A stretch of 64,000 bases of DNA from DASXHD01 sp038239005 (GCA_038239005.1 JBBSFE010000011.1:20840-84839), one strand, 5' to 3'; shown: positions 37,774-48,175, counted from the stretch's first letter. Translations and numbers: made by a program. The notes: generated by a model not told the origin, from the letters alone.

Positions 37774-39534
37774 ATGCGCTTGCGCAATCTCTCTTTCCTT
37801 GCGGCCACTTTCGTAGCTGTAAGCACATACGTCGCCTGTTACCCAGCTGCCGGCGAGGGTGTCGATCCGCCCGCGTTCGGATTTTACTTTCCCGTTGGCC
37901 TGACGGTATCGAAGGGCGGCAACGTCCTCTACGCGGTCAACTCCGACTTCGACTTGCAATGGAACGGCGGCACGATCCAATCGCTCGACCTGCATCTGAT
38001 TCGTCGCCACACGGCGATGGCGATCCAAGATCCAACCAACCCCAATCTTCCGCTCGCGCGACCGCCCGATCCGAATGCTTCGTGCCCTGGCGGGCCGCCC
38101 GTAATTTCGACGCTCAACGACGCCGGCGTCGCGACGGGTTGGGCGTGCGCTCCGCCGACGATCGCCTCCTTTTACATGCGCGACTCCGTCGCGATTGGCG
38201 CGTTCGCGAGCGACATCCAGCTTTCGATGAGCATGCCGTCGCAGGGCGGTCCGAATTTCTCGCGCGTGCTCGTCCCCGTGCGCGGCGATGCATCGCTCAC
38301 GTGGGCCGACATCATCGACGACGATCCCGCCGTCGCGCCCGACCCCGCGGCGACCGCCGATACGTACGCGCCGTTCAGGCTCGATTGCGGCACGCGCGAC
38401 GCGCATCGTCGCTGCGACAAAACCCATCACGCGGGCAACGATCCCGGGCAACCCGGCGACTCGCGCCTCATCACCATGCCCGGCGAGCCTTTCGGCATGG
38501 CGCAATCGGACGACGGCGCTTCGATCGTCATCACGCATCAGAGCGCCGCGAACACGTCGCTCTTCGCGACGTTCACACCCGACGCGCCCTATCTCGCCGA
38601 GCCGCCGAAGCTGATGCCCTCGATTCAATTCGTTCTCGGCGGTGTGCCCACGGGCGGCATCGGCGTCGCGGCGATCCCGCACGATCCCGACGCTTTTGCC
38701 GAATGCATCCCGGACAGGAATTCGGACGCATGCAAAGCGGTTCTGCCGCGGCCCGCGTTCCTCGAGACGAGCCGCGCCGCCCCCCAGGTCGCGCTTCTTC
38801 GCTACTACAGCGACATCGGCATCCAAAACTCGAACCCGTTCCGACCCTTCTTGCAAAACGAAGCCGACTACACGCTGAACATCAACGCCGGCGCGACCGA
38901 CTTCGCGCGCGGCATCGCGATGGATCCATCGCCGCGCATTCGCTGCAAGGCCGCGCTCGACACGACCGCTCCCGATTACCCAGTGCAGCTCGAAGCGTGT
39001 GCGCAGCTTCCGGCGCGCGTGTTCGTCGCGAGCCGTGGCCCGTCGTCGCTGCTCGTGGGGCAAGTGGGCGAGCCCATCACGCAGAGTGGGAGCTACGCCC
39101 CCGACCTCGCATTCTTCACGAAGTCGGTTCCGCTCGCGCCCACGGCCGGTCCGTCGTCCGTGCACATTGCGCCGATCATCAACAGGGCGGGAAACTACGC
39201 GCTCCGCGTGTTCGTCGTCTGCTTCGATGCGAGCCAGATCGTCGTCTACGATCCAGACAACGAAAGCATCGATGCCATCATCCCCGTCGGCCTCGGGCCC
39301 TTCTCGCTCGCGTTCGATCCGTTCGACTTCAACGGTGCCGCACGCGGCGATGCGGTGGCGATCGATCCGCGCGACGCCGATCTCGGCCTCAAGAAATTCC
39401 GTTTCGCATACGTCGGCAGCTTCTCGCAGTCGTATTTGCAAGTCATCGACCTCGACAACAGCACAGCGGACAAGAGCACGGTCTTCACCGTCGTCTATAC
39501 CGTCGGCGTTCCCACCTCGCCGAAGGGAAGCTGA
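37774..39534 (+). CDS. Secreted propeller-like lipoprotein
   Basis: Predicted lipoprotein of 586 residues. The signal peptide ends in STYVAC. The mature part has short strands and turns such as LTVSKGGNVLYAVNSDFDLQ, AQSDDGASIVITHQSAAN and GPFSLAFDPFDFNGAARGDA, like YncE-type (cytochrome cd1-like) propellers. No catalytic motif is seen. ATG 37774 starts the signal peptide; a codon at 37753 is also in frame. Its stop overlaps the start of the next gene as TGATG, so the two secreted proteins should be made together and may bind each other. It is the first gene of a tightly spaced group reaching at least to mutS and the EamA transporter gene. Confidence 0.75.
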   Translation: MRLRNLSFLAATFVAVSTYVACYPAAGEGVDPPAFGFYFPVGLTVSKGGNVLYAVNSDFDLQWNGGTIQSLDLHLIRRHTAMAIQDPTNPNLPLARPPDPNASCPGGPPVISTLNDAGVATGWACAPPTIASFYMRDSVAIGAFASDIQLSMSMPSQGGPNFSRVLVPVRGDASLTWADIIDDDPAVAPDPAATADTYAPFRLDCGTRDAHRRCDKTHHAGNDPGQPGDSRLITMPGEPFGMAQSDDGASIVITHQSAANTSLFATFTPDAPYLAEPPKLMPSIQFVLGGVPTGGIGVAAIPHDPDAFAECIPDRNSDACKAVLPRPAFLETSRAAPQVALLRYYSDIGIQNSNPFRPFLQNEADYTLNINAGATDFARGIAMDPSPRIRCKAALDTTAPDYPVQLEACAQLPARVFVASRGPSSLLVGQVGEPITQSGSYAPDLAFFTKSVPLAPTAGPSSVHIAPIINRAGNYALRVFVVCFDASQIVVYDPDNESIDAIIPVGLGPFSLAFDPFDFNGAARGDAVAIDPRDADLGLKKFRFAYVGSFSQSYLQVIDLDNSTADKSTVFTVVYTVGVPTSPKGS

Positions 39535-42500
39535 TGCGAAAGTGGCTCGCGGAGAGGGCGAAGCTCGCGTGGATTTCGGGCGGGCTCGTGGCCACGCTCG
39601 CGCTCGCGTCGGCGCTCGTAGCGTCCGGGTCGAGCTGCGGGCAAACGCCCACCAACGTTGCTGTGCGCACGTTCGAAGGTGCGGGCCGCATGGACATCTT
39701 GTGCCTGCAAGTGCTCGGCGAAGGCGATGCGGGCGCGGGCCCGATCCCGGCGGTGGCGGTATCGCTCGATCACTGCGCGCCCGTCGCGACCGGCGTCGAC
39801 CCAACGACGCTCACGTTCCACACGATTGCCGTCGTCACGCAGACGCTCCGTGGCGAGCTCGCCGTGGTCGATCTCACGCTTGGCCGGGTCATCGACACGA
39901 GTCGCGCGCTTCCCGGCATCAACTTCTTGCCCGTCGGAAAAAATCCGACGGACGTCGCCGTCACGCCGGATGCGCAGATGGTCTTCGTCACCGCCGCCGA
40001 GACGAACAAGCCGGCGATTTACGGCATTCCGGCGACGCACCTCCTCGGTGACTCCGAGATTCTCGACGAGCCTTCGCAAGCGGCCGAGCAAGTTTCTCTC
40101 CCCACGTGGCCGGCGTGTGCGCTTCCGCAAGCGCCGGGTCGCATGGTGATCGTGCCGACCGGTGGCGTGCCTGGAGATGCAGGCGGCGGAGCGACACAAG
40201 GTTACGAAATCGTCGTCGTGATGCCGGGCAACGGCGTCGATGAGCAGGCGGAAGTCGGTTTGATCGACACCGCAGCATTCACGGACGGAACAATTGCGCC
40301 GGGGTCGCTCACGAAGTGCCCGTTGAAATCGGTCATCCAACTCGCAGAAAACAAATCCGCGTTGCCCGCCGCGTGGACGCCCGGTCCGAACTGGCCGAAT
40401 GGCGTTCCTTACGCGACCGATGGCGGCGCCGGTGATGGCGGCATCGATCTTTTTTCATCGAGGGGCTCGGGGCCCGTGCAACCGTCCGGCAACTACAACT
40501 TGCCGCTCTGGTCGTGTCCCGGGCTCGCGCACGTCGGCGCTGTCGATGGCGGCGCCCCCGATGCGTCACCCGTGACGACAACGCCCGGCAAGATCGTTCA
40601 CGGCGGAGGAATCGCAACGGATGGTCGCTTCGTGTGGGTTTCCGATGTCGCGATGCCGTTCATTCACGTCATCGATACGCAAACGCCCGGCACGCTCACC
40701 GAGATCGCGCCGCTCCTCGCGACGAGCATCATCCAACCTTCGCGCGTCGTAACGACGAGCGAGCTCGCAGTGAGCCCCGTCACGCGCGACTACAAGCGCT
40801 TCCTCTATGCCATCGACCCCAACGGCCTTGGCAGCATCATGATCTACGACGTGACCGATCCGGTGAACGGACCACGCACGCCACTGACGCGTCCGAACGG
40901 CGAGCTCGACCCGCTTCAAGCGCCTGATCGCATTTTGCTTTCGTCGCCCGTCGCGACGATTGCGTTTGCGCGCCACGACTTCCCAGTGCCCAGCCAGAGC
41001 CAAGGCGGCGTTGCGCAGACGGGCCTCTTGTGCAACCCGAATCCGAACGCCGGTGACCTTACGCTCGGCGCGCCGACGGATCCAGGCGCGTACTACCGAG
41101 AAAACGGGACGATCTCCGTGCCGCTCGGACCGAAGCGTCTTCGTGGCGTGTTCGCATTTGCAACGATGACGAACGGCCAAGTCGTCGCCATCGACGTCGA
41201 CGATTGGGACGCGCCATGCCGCCGACCGATTTACTTGAACGGTGCACCACCCGGCGCGCTTGCCCTCGCGCAACAGGTCGCAGGCTCCGGCGATCTCGAC
41301 CCTTACAAAGCGCCCACCGCCGGCCCGGACAGCGGCATCTCGGTCGATGGCGGCGTGAATCAGTGGGTCACGAACGAAGGGTTCTGGCCCGTGATTCAGC
41401 CCAATCGCGTGCGCTCCGTGAACTTGCTCGAAGACGATCCGACAGGGGGCCTCCACGCTCCTGCGCTCACAACCACGCCCATCCTGCTCGTGAACAGCGC
41501 CCCCGTTTCGCTCACAGACAGGCCCTATCCGGTTCTCACCGGCGCGCTCCCCGAGTTCGCGTCGTCGGTGGTCTCGAGCCCACAAAACGTTCCCAACGTG
41601 TTTATGGCGCACGACATCCCCGATGTTCACGTCGACCAAACGTGGAACATCGTTTACGAGGGCGTGCTCCCAGGGCTCGACGGCATCGTTGCCAACGTCG
41701 GCACTGACGACGGCTACTCGACGATGTCGTTCTCGAGCGCGACCGCTTTCTTTTGCGGTCACGGCATCGAAGACCATCGCCTCGGCCTCCAGCGCTTCGC
41801 GGCAATGCAAGTCGACGACGCCGTGATGACGAAACCCACCGACACCACTACGTACATCCCAATCCTGTTCGACCAGCGCGTCGGCGATTACGTGCAGATT
41901 ACAGACGACATCACGGGCGGGCAGGAAGCCGGAGTCGTCCCCGACTTCCTCGATGATCCGATATGGCTCGTTCACAACGACTGCTGGAACGACATGGCGA
42001 CGACCAAAGGAGAGTCGCTCGCGCCGGACAACGACGACAACGTCGGCATGCTTCGCCAGCAAGTCTGCATCGACAAGTTCGGAATCTACGGCGCAGACCA
42101 AAACGTGCAGCGCGATTTCCCCATTCTCGAGGCGACCGAGAGCAAGCTCGTGCTCGGCCGCTACGGCTACACGGACACCACCAATCGTCCGACCAACGGG
42201 CGACTCATCGTTCCGCGCGACACTTCCCCGCAGGCCGACTTCAAGCTTGCGCAGTGCTGCTTCCACAATCAGGCGCATTTCCGCGTTCGCACGGGCGCAG
42301 AGTGGGTCGCTCTCGGCGCGAACAACCTTTATCTGCATCACGTGGTCGCAGACGCATCGGGCGCATGCGTCGATTCGTGCGACTCGCGTCTCGTGCTGAT
42401 GAACTCGCGCACGCCCGAGCTCTCGGTGTTCTCCACGCTGCCCACGGCGGCCAACCCGACGCGCAACAGCCCGTTCGCGATGCGCAACCCGGCGTTCTCG

Positions 42501-42770
42501 TTTTTCCTGGCGGCGCCGGTCGCCAAAGGTGACGACGCCAAGTCCGCGTTCTCGATTTCGATTCGCGACGACACTTACCAATTCTCGACGCGTGGCAGCT
42601 ACGGCGCGCAAGGCATCAGCCTCACGACACTCTCGACGTCGGTGTCGCCGCGTTCGTCGATGTTCGTCGGCCCGCTCGGCGCAATCGCCGTGGTCGATGC
42701 GTCGGCTGAAGGGCTCTTCATCATCGACCTCAACACGCTCGCGATCGCCGACGGCAGCCCGTTCTTCTGA
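39534..42770 (+). CDS. Large secreted propeller-like protein
   Basis: Predicted exported protein of 1078 residues. The N-terminus is positively charged, then a hydrophobic helix (LVATLALASALVASGSSCGQ); the SSC ending is only a weak lipobox, so either lipidation or ordinary signal-peptidase cleavage is possible. The body has many blade-like strands (TPDAQMVFVTAAETNKPAIY, RFVWVSDVAMPFIHVIDTQ, YKRFLYAIDPNGLGSIMIYD, LFIIDLNTLAIADG). Cysteines occur in pairs (CGHGIEDH, CCFHNQAHF, CVDSC). The start ATG overlaps the preceding stop (TGATG) and mutS begins 3 nt after the stop. Function is unknown; binding or scaffold use is likely. Confidence 0.75.
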   Translation: MRKWLAERAKLAWISGGLVATLALASALVASGSSCGQTPTNVAVRTFEGAGRMDILCLQVLGEGDAGAGPIPAVAVSLDHCAPVATGVDPTTLTFHTIAVVTQTLRGELAVVDLTLGRVIDTSRALPGINFLPVGKNPTDVAVTPDAQMVFVTAAETNKPAIYGIPATHLLGDSEILDEPSQAAEQVSLPTWPACALPQAPGRMVIVPTGGVPGDAGGGATQGYEIVVVMPGNGVDEQAEVGLIDTAAFTDGTIAPGSLTKCPLKSVIQLAENKSALPAAWTPGPNWPNGVPYATDGGAGDGGIDLFSSRGSGPVQPSGNYNLPLWSCPGLAHVGAVDGGAPDASPVTTTPGKIVHGGGIATDGRFVWVSDVAMPFIHVIDTQTPGTLTEIAPLLATSIIQPSRVVTTSELAVSPVTRDYKRFLYAIDPNGLGSIMIYDVTDPVNGPRTPLTRPNGELDPLQAPDRILLSSPVATIAFARHDFPVPSQSQGGVAQTGLLCNPNPNAGDLTLGAPTDPGAYYRENGTISVPLGPKRLRGVFAFATMTNGQVVAIDVDDWDAPCRRPIYLNGAPPGALALAQQVAGSGDLDPYKAPTAGPDSGISVDGGVNQWVTNEGFWPVIQPNRVRSVNLLEDDPTGGLHAPALTTTPILLVNSAPVSLTDRPYPVLTGALPEFASSVVSSPQNVPNVFMAHDIPDVHVDQTWNIVYEGVLPGLDGIVANVGTDDGYSTMSFSSATAFFCGHGIEDHRLGLQRFAAMQVDDAVMTKPTDTTTYIPILFDQRVGDYVQITDDITGGQEAGVVPDFLDDPIWLVHNDCWNDMATTKGESLAPDNDDNVGMLRQQVCIDKFGIYGADQNVQRDFPILEATESKLVLGRYGYTDTTNRPTNGRLIVPRDTSPQADFKLAQCCFHNQAHFRVRTGAEWVALGANNLYLHHVVADASGACVDSCDSRLVLMNSRTPELSVFSTLPTAANPTRNSPFAMRNPAFSFFLAAPVAKGDDAKSAFSISIRDDTYQFSTRGSYGAQGISLTTLSTSVSPRSSMFVGPLGAIAVVDASAEGLFIIDLNTLAIADGSPFF

Positions 42771-42773
42771 CCG

Positions 42774-45374
42774 ATGGCGGGGAAGACGACGCAAGACGCG
42801 CGGCTCGAGAGCGCGACGCCGGTCATGCGTCAGTTCCTCGAAGCGAAAGCGGAGCACGCGGATGCGCTGCTCTTTTTTCGGATGGGAGATTTCTACGAGC
42901 TCTTCTACGAGGACGCAGGCATCGCCGCGCGCGCACTCGACCTGACGCTCACCGCGCGAAACAAAGACAAGGAGAACGCGATCCCGATGGCGGGCGTGCC
43001 GTATCACGCGGCGGGCTCGTACATTCAGCGGCTGCTCGACCAAGGGTTCAAAGTCGCCATCTGCGAGCAAATGGCGGATCCGGCCAAAACCAAGGGGATC
43101 GTGCCACGCAAAGTGGTGCGCGTGGTCACGCCCGGGATCGCATTCGACGACGGCGGGCTCGACGCGAAGAAAAATCACTGGCTCGTTGCCGTGTCGGTCG
43201 AAGGCGCCGGCGCCGATGCACGTTTCGGGATCGCAGCGCTCGACATGTCGACGGGAGAGCTCATCGCATGCGAGGCTGCGGACGCAGCGACCGCGGGCGC
43301 AGAGCTCGTGAAGCTCGACCCCGCCGAAGTTCTCGCCGCAGCGGGGAGCGAAGTCGCCGCTGACATCTTGCGTGCGGCGCGGCCACGTGCGGTCGTGCGT
43401 GAGGACACGTATTCGGTCGCAGGCGGCGATGCGTGGCTCACGAAGTTTCTCGGCGACGAGCCAAAGCATGCGAGCGCGCTCGTGCGGCGTGCGGCGGCGC
43501 GCGTTATCGCGGAGGCGCGTGAGTGCGAAGCGGGGAAGGATCCACCGATTCGACGTCTTGCGGTCTACGAGCTTGGCGACACCATGATGCTCGACGACGC
43601 AACGCAGGCGCACCTCGAGCTCGTCCGAACCACGACGGGCGAATCGCGCGGCTCGCTCCTCGCGGAAATCGACGAGACAAGCACGGCTCCGGGCGCGCGC
43701 CTCTTGCGTCGGCGATTGCTCGCACCCAAGACGGACGTCGCCGAGATTCGCCGTCGGCTCGATGGCGTCGAGCTCTTCGTCACGCAACCCGGGCTACGGC
43801 GCGAGATTCGCGACGCGCTCGCACGCGCACGCGATCTCGAGCGGCTCGTGATCAAGGTCGTGCTCGGTCGCGTTTTCCCGCGGGATTTGGCCGCCATGCG
43901 CGAAACGCTCGCGCTTTTGCCCGCGCTCGCACGAGCGCTCGAACGCTTTCCAGATTTGTCGGGTCGCGACGCATTCGGCGTTCGCGATGGCGAGTCATGG
44001 ATCGAGACGTGCGCCGAATCCCGTGCGCTGCTCGATGCGCGCATCGCCGACGAGCCACCGCTTCGCGTGTCGGATGGCGGCGCGCTGCGACAAGGCTTCG
44101 ATACCGATCTCGACGAGTGGCGCAAGGTTTCGCAAAACGGTCAGCAGATGATCGTCGACCTCGAGGCGCGCCTGCGCGAGGAGACGCAGATCGCGAGCCT
44201 CAAGGTTCGCTATACGCGCGTCTTCGGATTTTACATCGAAGTGACGCGCTCGCACACGAGCAAGGCTCCGAGCGTGTGGCGTCGCAAGCAAACCGTCGCG
44301 ACGGGCGAGCGCTACACGAACGACGAGCTCGAAGCACTCGCCGATAAAATAGCGCACGCGGAAGAGCGATGCGCCGAGCGCGAAGCCGAGCTGTGGAACG
44401 ACACCATCGCGGTTCTCGAGAAGGATGCCCTTCGCATCCAGCGCGCCGCGCTTCGGCTCGCCGAGATCGACGTCGCATGCGCTCTGGCCGAGCACGCGCA
44501 TCGATGCGACTACGCTCGGCCCGACGTCGACGCATCGCTCTCGCTCTCCATCGAAGACGGTCGCCACGCGGTGGTCGAGCACCTCGCAGCCGATGGCCGC
44601 TTCGTTCCCAACGACGTTGCCCTCGATGCAGAGAAGATACGTCTCTGGATGATCACCGGACCCAACATGGCCGGGAAATCCACGCTCATGCGCCAGGTCG
44701 CGCTCATCTGCATTTTGGCTCAAATGGGCTCGTTCGTGCCGGCGCGGCGCGCGCGCATCGGCGTGGTTGATCGCATCCTCACGCGCGTCGGCGCGAGCGA
44801 CAACGTCTCGCGCGGCGAGAGCACGTTCATGGTCGAAATGAAGGAGACCGCCAACGTTCTCCGCCGCGCGACGAAGCGCTCGCTCGTCTTGCTCGACGAA
44901 ATCGGTCGCGGCACGAGCACCTACGACGGCCTCGCGATCGCATGGGCGGTCGGCGAGCATCTTCACGACGTCACCGCGTGCCGCGCCCTCTTCGCGACGC
45001 ACTACCACGAGCTCACCGAGCTCGCGTCCTCGCGCGCAGGCTGCGAAAACTGGAGCGTGTCCGCGCGCGAGCACGCGGGCGACGTCATCTTCTTGCACAA
45101 GCTCCAGCACGGTCCTGCGTCGCAAAGCTATGGCGTCGCGTGTGCGCGGCTTGCAGGTTTGCCCGAGCCCGTCCTTGCTCGCGCGCGAGCGCTCCTCGAC
45201 GAGCTCGAGCGTGGTCGTCACGAGCACGCGCGCACGCAGCTCAGTCTCTTCGAGGGCGCAGCGGCGCCGCCGCCCGAGCATCCAGCGATCGCAACGCTCC
45301 GCGAGCTCGACGTGAATCGCCTCACGCCACTCGAAGCCCTTCAGCTCATCGCCACGCTCAAAGACCACCTCTAG
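42774..45374 (+). CDS. mutS: DNA mismatch repair protein MutS
   Basis: Mismatch-recognition ATPase of 866 residues. The mispair-binding F-x-E motif is FRMGDFYELFYEDA, the clamp and lever regions follow, and the ATPase domain has Walker A TGPNMAGKSTLMRQ and Walker B LLDEIGRGTSTYDGLAIAWA. All key elements are intact and length is standard (E. coli 853). The ATG at 42774 is 3 nt after the stop of the secreted propeller protein, and the EamA gene starts 8 nt after its stop. mutL is not in the window. Confidence 0.97.
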   Translation: MAGKTTQDARLESATPVMRQFLEAKAEHADALLFFRMGDFYELFYEDAGIAARALDLTLTARNKDKENAIPMAGVPYHAAGSYIQRLLDQGFKVAICEQMADPAKTKGIVPRKVVRVVTPGIAFDDGGLDAKKNHWLVAVSVEGAGADARFGIAALDMSTGELIACEAADAATAGAELVKLDPAEVLAAAGSEVAADILRAARPRAVVREDTYSVAGGDAWLTKFLGDEPKHASALVRRAAARVIAEARECEAGKDPPIRRLAVYELGDTMMLDDATQAHLELVRTTTGESRGSLLAEIDETSTAPGARLLRRRLLAPKTDVAEIRRRLDGVELFVTQPGLRREIRDALARARDLERLVIKVVLGRVFPRDLAAMRETLALLPALARALERFPDLSGRDAFGVRDGESWIETCAESRALLDARIADEPPLRVSDGGALRQGFDTDLDEWRKVSQNGQQMIVDLEARLREETQIASLKVRYTRVFGFYIEVTRSHTSKAPSVWRRKQTVATGERYTNDELEALADKIAHAEERCAEREAELWNDTIAVLEKDALRIQRAALRLAEIDVACALAEHAHRCDYARPDVDASLSLSIEDGRHAVVEHLAADGRFVPNDVALDAEKIRLWMITGPNMAGKSTLMRQVALICILAQMGSFVPARRARIGVVDRILTRVGASDNVSRGESTFMVEMKETANVLRRATKRSLVLLDEIGRGTSTYDGLAIAWAVGEHLHDVTACRALFATHYHELTELASSRAGCENWSVSAREHAGDVIFLHKLQHGPASQSYGVACARLAGLPEPVLARARALLDELERGRHEHARTQLSLFEGAAAPPPEHPAIATLRELDVNRLTPLEALQLIATLKDHL

Positions 45375-45382
45375 GTCGCGCG

Positions 45383-46258
45383 GTGCGTTCGTACGTGATG
45401 GTCGCGCTCGCAGCGTGCATGTGGGGCACGTGGCGCTTCATTTTGCTCGCGGCCGAGAAGCTCGCACCCGGCCTCGATGCGCGTGTCGAAGGCGCCGTCG
45501 TGATGCTCGTCATCACGCTCTTTGGGTTTGCGCTGTTTCCGCTGGATCCGAAATTCGAGCGCACGCCGCGCACCAGGCTCGACTGGCTCGGAGTTGCGTG
45601 GCTGGGCATCGCCGATGCGCTCAACGTCTTGCTGCTCTTCGCGGCGTACGGAAAAACGACGGTCGCCATCGCCGTCACGACCCACTACCTCGCGCCGATC
45701 ATCGTCGCGGTGGTCGCGCCGCTCGTGCTTCGCGAACGCGCGAAGGGAACGTGGATCGCCGCGGCGGGCGGCGTCGTCGGACTCGCGCTGCTGCTGCGCC
45801 CATGGAGCTCGGCGCTCGGCAGGAGCGACGTGATCGGTGCGCTCGCCGGCGCTGGCAGCGCGGTGTTTTACGCGTCGAACGTTCTCGTCAACAAACGGCT
45901 CGTCGGGAAATTCTCGCCCATCGAGCTCATGGCGTACCACGGGGTCGTCGCGACGCCCTTTCTCTTCCTTCTCACGCCGCTTCACATGCTGGCTGCGCTC
46001 GACGTTCCCGCAACACTCGTGCTCATCGCTGGCGGAGTAGGTCCCGGCGCAATGGGTGGAATCCTCTTCATCTGGGCGCTACGCCGCATTCGCGCAGCAG
46101 ACGCCTCGACGCTCACGCTTCTCGAACCGCTCGTTGCGGTCGGCATCGCGCTCGTCGTTTATGGTGAGCGACTCGCGCCTATCTCGTGGCTCGGTGCGTC
46201 AATCGTTCTCGGATGTGCGGTGAGCCTCGCTCGCAGACAGCGCGAAGACCGCGCGTAG
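45383..46258 (+). CDS. EamA/DMT-family transporter
   Basis: Drug/metabolite transporter superfamily protein of about 291 residues with about ten helices and the EamA domain twice. Elements include VAIAVTTHYLAPIIVAVVAP before RERAKGTW, and the second-half AADASTLTLLEPLVAVGIAL, matching the family's 'E-P-h-x-A'. The start GTG 45383 has AGG 7 nt upstream within the mutS stop; the ATG at 45398 is an alternative. The gene runs directly into the GTG/ATG region of the first tandem IgGFc-type gene. Substrate unknown. Confidence 0.85.
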   Translation: MRSYVMVALAACMWGTWRFILLAAEKLAPGLDARVEGAVVMLVITLFGFALFPLDPKFERTPRTRLDWLGVAWLGIADALNVLLLFAAYGKTTVAIAVTTHYLAPIIVAVVAPLVLRERAKGTWIAAAGGVVGLALLLRPWSSALGRSDVIGALAGAGSAVFYASNVLVNKRLVGKFSPIELMAYHGVVATPFLFLLTPLHMLAALDVPATLVLIAGGVGPGAMGGILFIWALRRIRAADASTLTLLEPLVAVGIALVVYGERLAPISWLGASIVLGCAVSLARRQREDRA

Positions 46259-46276
46259 GTGAGTGTGTGCGCGAAA

Positions 46277-48163
46277 ATGCTCGTCGACGTCATCCGTCGC
46301 TCGCGTAAACTTCCGTTGCGAATGCGAAGTGTCGGGCTTCTCTTCTGCACGCTGCTCTTCTCGCTCTCCGCGAGCCTTGCGTGTGGCACGAATCCAACGG
46401 GTTTCAACGGCGACGGTGGCGACATCGGCGACGCCGGTTTGCTCGACGTCAAGTCCCCATTCTTCGGCGACGCCAGCGACGCTGCTGGTGGGAAAGCATG
46501 CAGCGGTGATTTGCGCAGCGTGATCGACGGCAGCGGCAACGTCGTCGCAACGTGTCCACCCGATCAAGGTTGCTCCGGCGGCGCCTGCGTTCCTGCGTGT
46601 CAGGCCGCGGGCGCGAGCAAGGGAAGCGTCGGCTGCGACTACGTCGTCGCGACGCCATCGTTTTATTATCCGGACAAGCCTCCGTGCTTTGCGGTCTTCG
46701 TCGCGAACAATTGGCCGAAGGATGTCGTCGTCAGCGTCACGCGTAGCGGCACGTCGTACGACGTCACCAAGTTCGGTCGTATCGCTCAAAGCGGGCAACC
46801 CGTGTCATTGTGGGTCGCCGTTCCGTCGACGGGCATTCCACCCGGCGATGTCGCCGTGCTCTTCATGTCGCACGATCCGGCATCGGTGAATTTCGATCCG
46901 CTCACGTGTCCGATCGCGCCGGCGATTTCGCAGGCGAACGGCACGGCCGTTCCTGGCTCGAGCAGCGGAGCATCTGCGGTCACTGCGCGCGGCGCGGCGT
47001 TTCACATCACGACCGACATTCCCGTCACCGCGTACGACATCATTCCGTACGGTGGCGCATCGTCGTACTTGCCGAGCGCCGAGCTCCTTCTTCCAACGAC
47101 GGCCTGGGGCACGAACTATCTCGGCGTCGTCCCCGCGCGCGGCACCTTTGGCTACCCGCAATGGGGTCAGATCGTTGCGATGCAAGACTCGACATCCGTC
47201 ACCCTTTTTCCGAGCGTCGCGCTTCCGAGCGGCACGGGCGTGGCGGCCGCACCTGCGAGCACGTCCACCGTCTTCACGCTCTCGGCGGGTGAATACATCC
47301 AGTGGCAAGACTCGAACGAGATGAGCGGCACGGTCATCCAGTCGAACAACCCCATCGCGTTCGTCGGCGGCACCACCTACGACTGCTACAAATCGACCAC
47401 GTCGGCGGGCGGCGGCTGCGACTCCGCACACCAACAAATCCCGCCCATTTCGGCGATGGGAAACGAATACGTGATCGCGCCATACACGACGCGCATGTCG
47501 TCACTCGCCGCTGAGAGCGAGAACTATCGCATCGTCGGCGCGGTCGCCGGCACGATGCTCACGTACGATCCGCCCGTCTCCGCCGCCCCAACGACGCTCA
47601 CCGAAGGTCAAGTCGTCGACTTCGAAGCCAAAGGCGGCTTCGACGTGAAAGCACAAGACGCGCTTCACCCGTTCTTCGTCGCGCAAATGATGACGGGCTG
47701 CATGGTCACCGGCGGCTCGCGTCCCGGCTGCAGCGCTGCGGCGATTTCGAAGTTCGGATCGTGCTGCCTCGGCGATGAAGAGTACGTCGTCATCGTGCCG
47801 CCCGCGCAGTTCCTCCAGAAGTACGTCTTCTTCACCGACCCCACGTACCCAACGACGAACCTCGTCGTCACGCGCGAGAAGACGACGACCGGTTTCCAAG
47901 ACGTCACGCTCGATTGCGTCGGCGCCGCGCTCACCGGGTGGACGCCCGTTGGCTCCGGCGGCCGCTACGAATACACCAACATCGATTTGATTCGCGCCGG
48001 CACCAAGAACGGCGGCTGCGACAACGGCCCGCACGTCGCCACGAGCGCGGGCTCGTTCGGCCTCTCGGTATGGGGTCTCGACTCATTCTCATCGTACGGA
48101 TATCCGGCCGGCGGCAACGTCGCGCCCATCAACTCGGTCGTCGTACCGCCGACGCCACACTGA
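46277..48163 (+). CDS. IgGFc-binding-type lipoprotein 2
   Basis: Paralogue of the genes at 33334 and 48176, with about 628 residues. The signal peptide (RSVGLLFCTLLFSLSASLAC) is followed by Asp/Gly-rich linker, the Cys motif (CSGDLRSVIDGSGNVVATC then DQGCSGGACVPAC) and the beta-rich IgGFc-type body (AYDIIPYGGASSYLPSAELL, HQQIPPISAMGNEYVIAPY, FFTDPTYPTTNLVVTR). The start is uncertain: GTG 46259, ATG 46277 or ATG 46322; the last would give the shortest signal peptide. The paralogue downstream starts 12 nt after its stop. By eye it is clearly closer to that neighbour than to the copy at 33334, so the pair is likely a local duplication. Confidence 0.82.
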   Translation: MLVDVIRRSRKLPLRMRSVGLLFCTLLFSLSASLACGTNPTGFNGDGGDIGDAGLLDVKSPFFGDASDAAGGKACSGDLRSVIDGSGNVVATCPPDQGCSGGACVPACQAAGASKGSVGCDYVVATPSFYYPDKPPCFAVFVANNWPKDVVVSVTRSGTSYDVTKFGRIAQSGQPVSLWVAVPSTGIPPGDVAVLFMSHDPASVNFDPLTCPIAPAISQANGTAVPGSSSGASAVTARGAAFHITTDIPVTAYDIIPYGGASSYLPSAELLLPTTAWGTNYLGVVPARGTFGYPQWGQIVAMQDSTSVTLFPSVALPSGTGVAAAPASTSTVFTLSAGEYIQWQDSNEMSGTVIQSNNPIAFVGGTTYDCYKSTTSAGGGCDSAHQQIPPISAMGNEYVIAPYTTRMSSLAAESENYRIVGAVAGTMLTYDPPVSAAPTTLTEGQVVDFEAKGGFDVKAQDALHPFFVAQMMTGCMVTGGSRPGCSAAAISKFGSCCLGDEEYVVIVPPAQFLQKYVFFTDPTYPTTNLVVTREKTTTGFQDVTLDCVGAALTGWTPVGSGGRYEYTNIDLIRAGTKNGGCDNGPHVATSAGSFGLSVWGLDSFSSYGYPAGGNVAPINSVVVPPTPH

Positions 48164-48175
48164 CGAGGAACGATC

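Noticed and set aside
37603..39804. Minus-strand open frame of over 700 codons opposite the lipoprotein gene
   Set aside because: Arg/Asp-rich, no domains, opposite a gene with signal peptide and propeller strands.
40566..43787. Long open frame on the minus strand (over 1000 codons) opposite the propeller protein and mutS
   Set aside because: It is antisense to well-supported genes, rich in Arg/Ala/His without domains, as expected of shadow frames in high-GC DNA with strong third-position bias.
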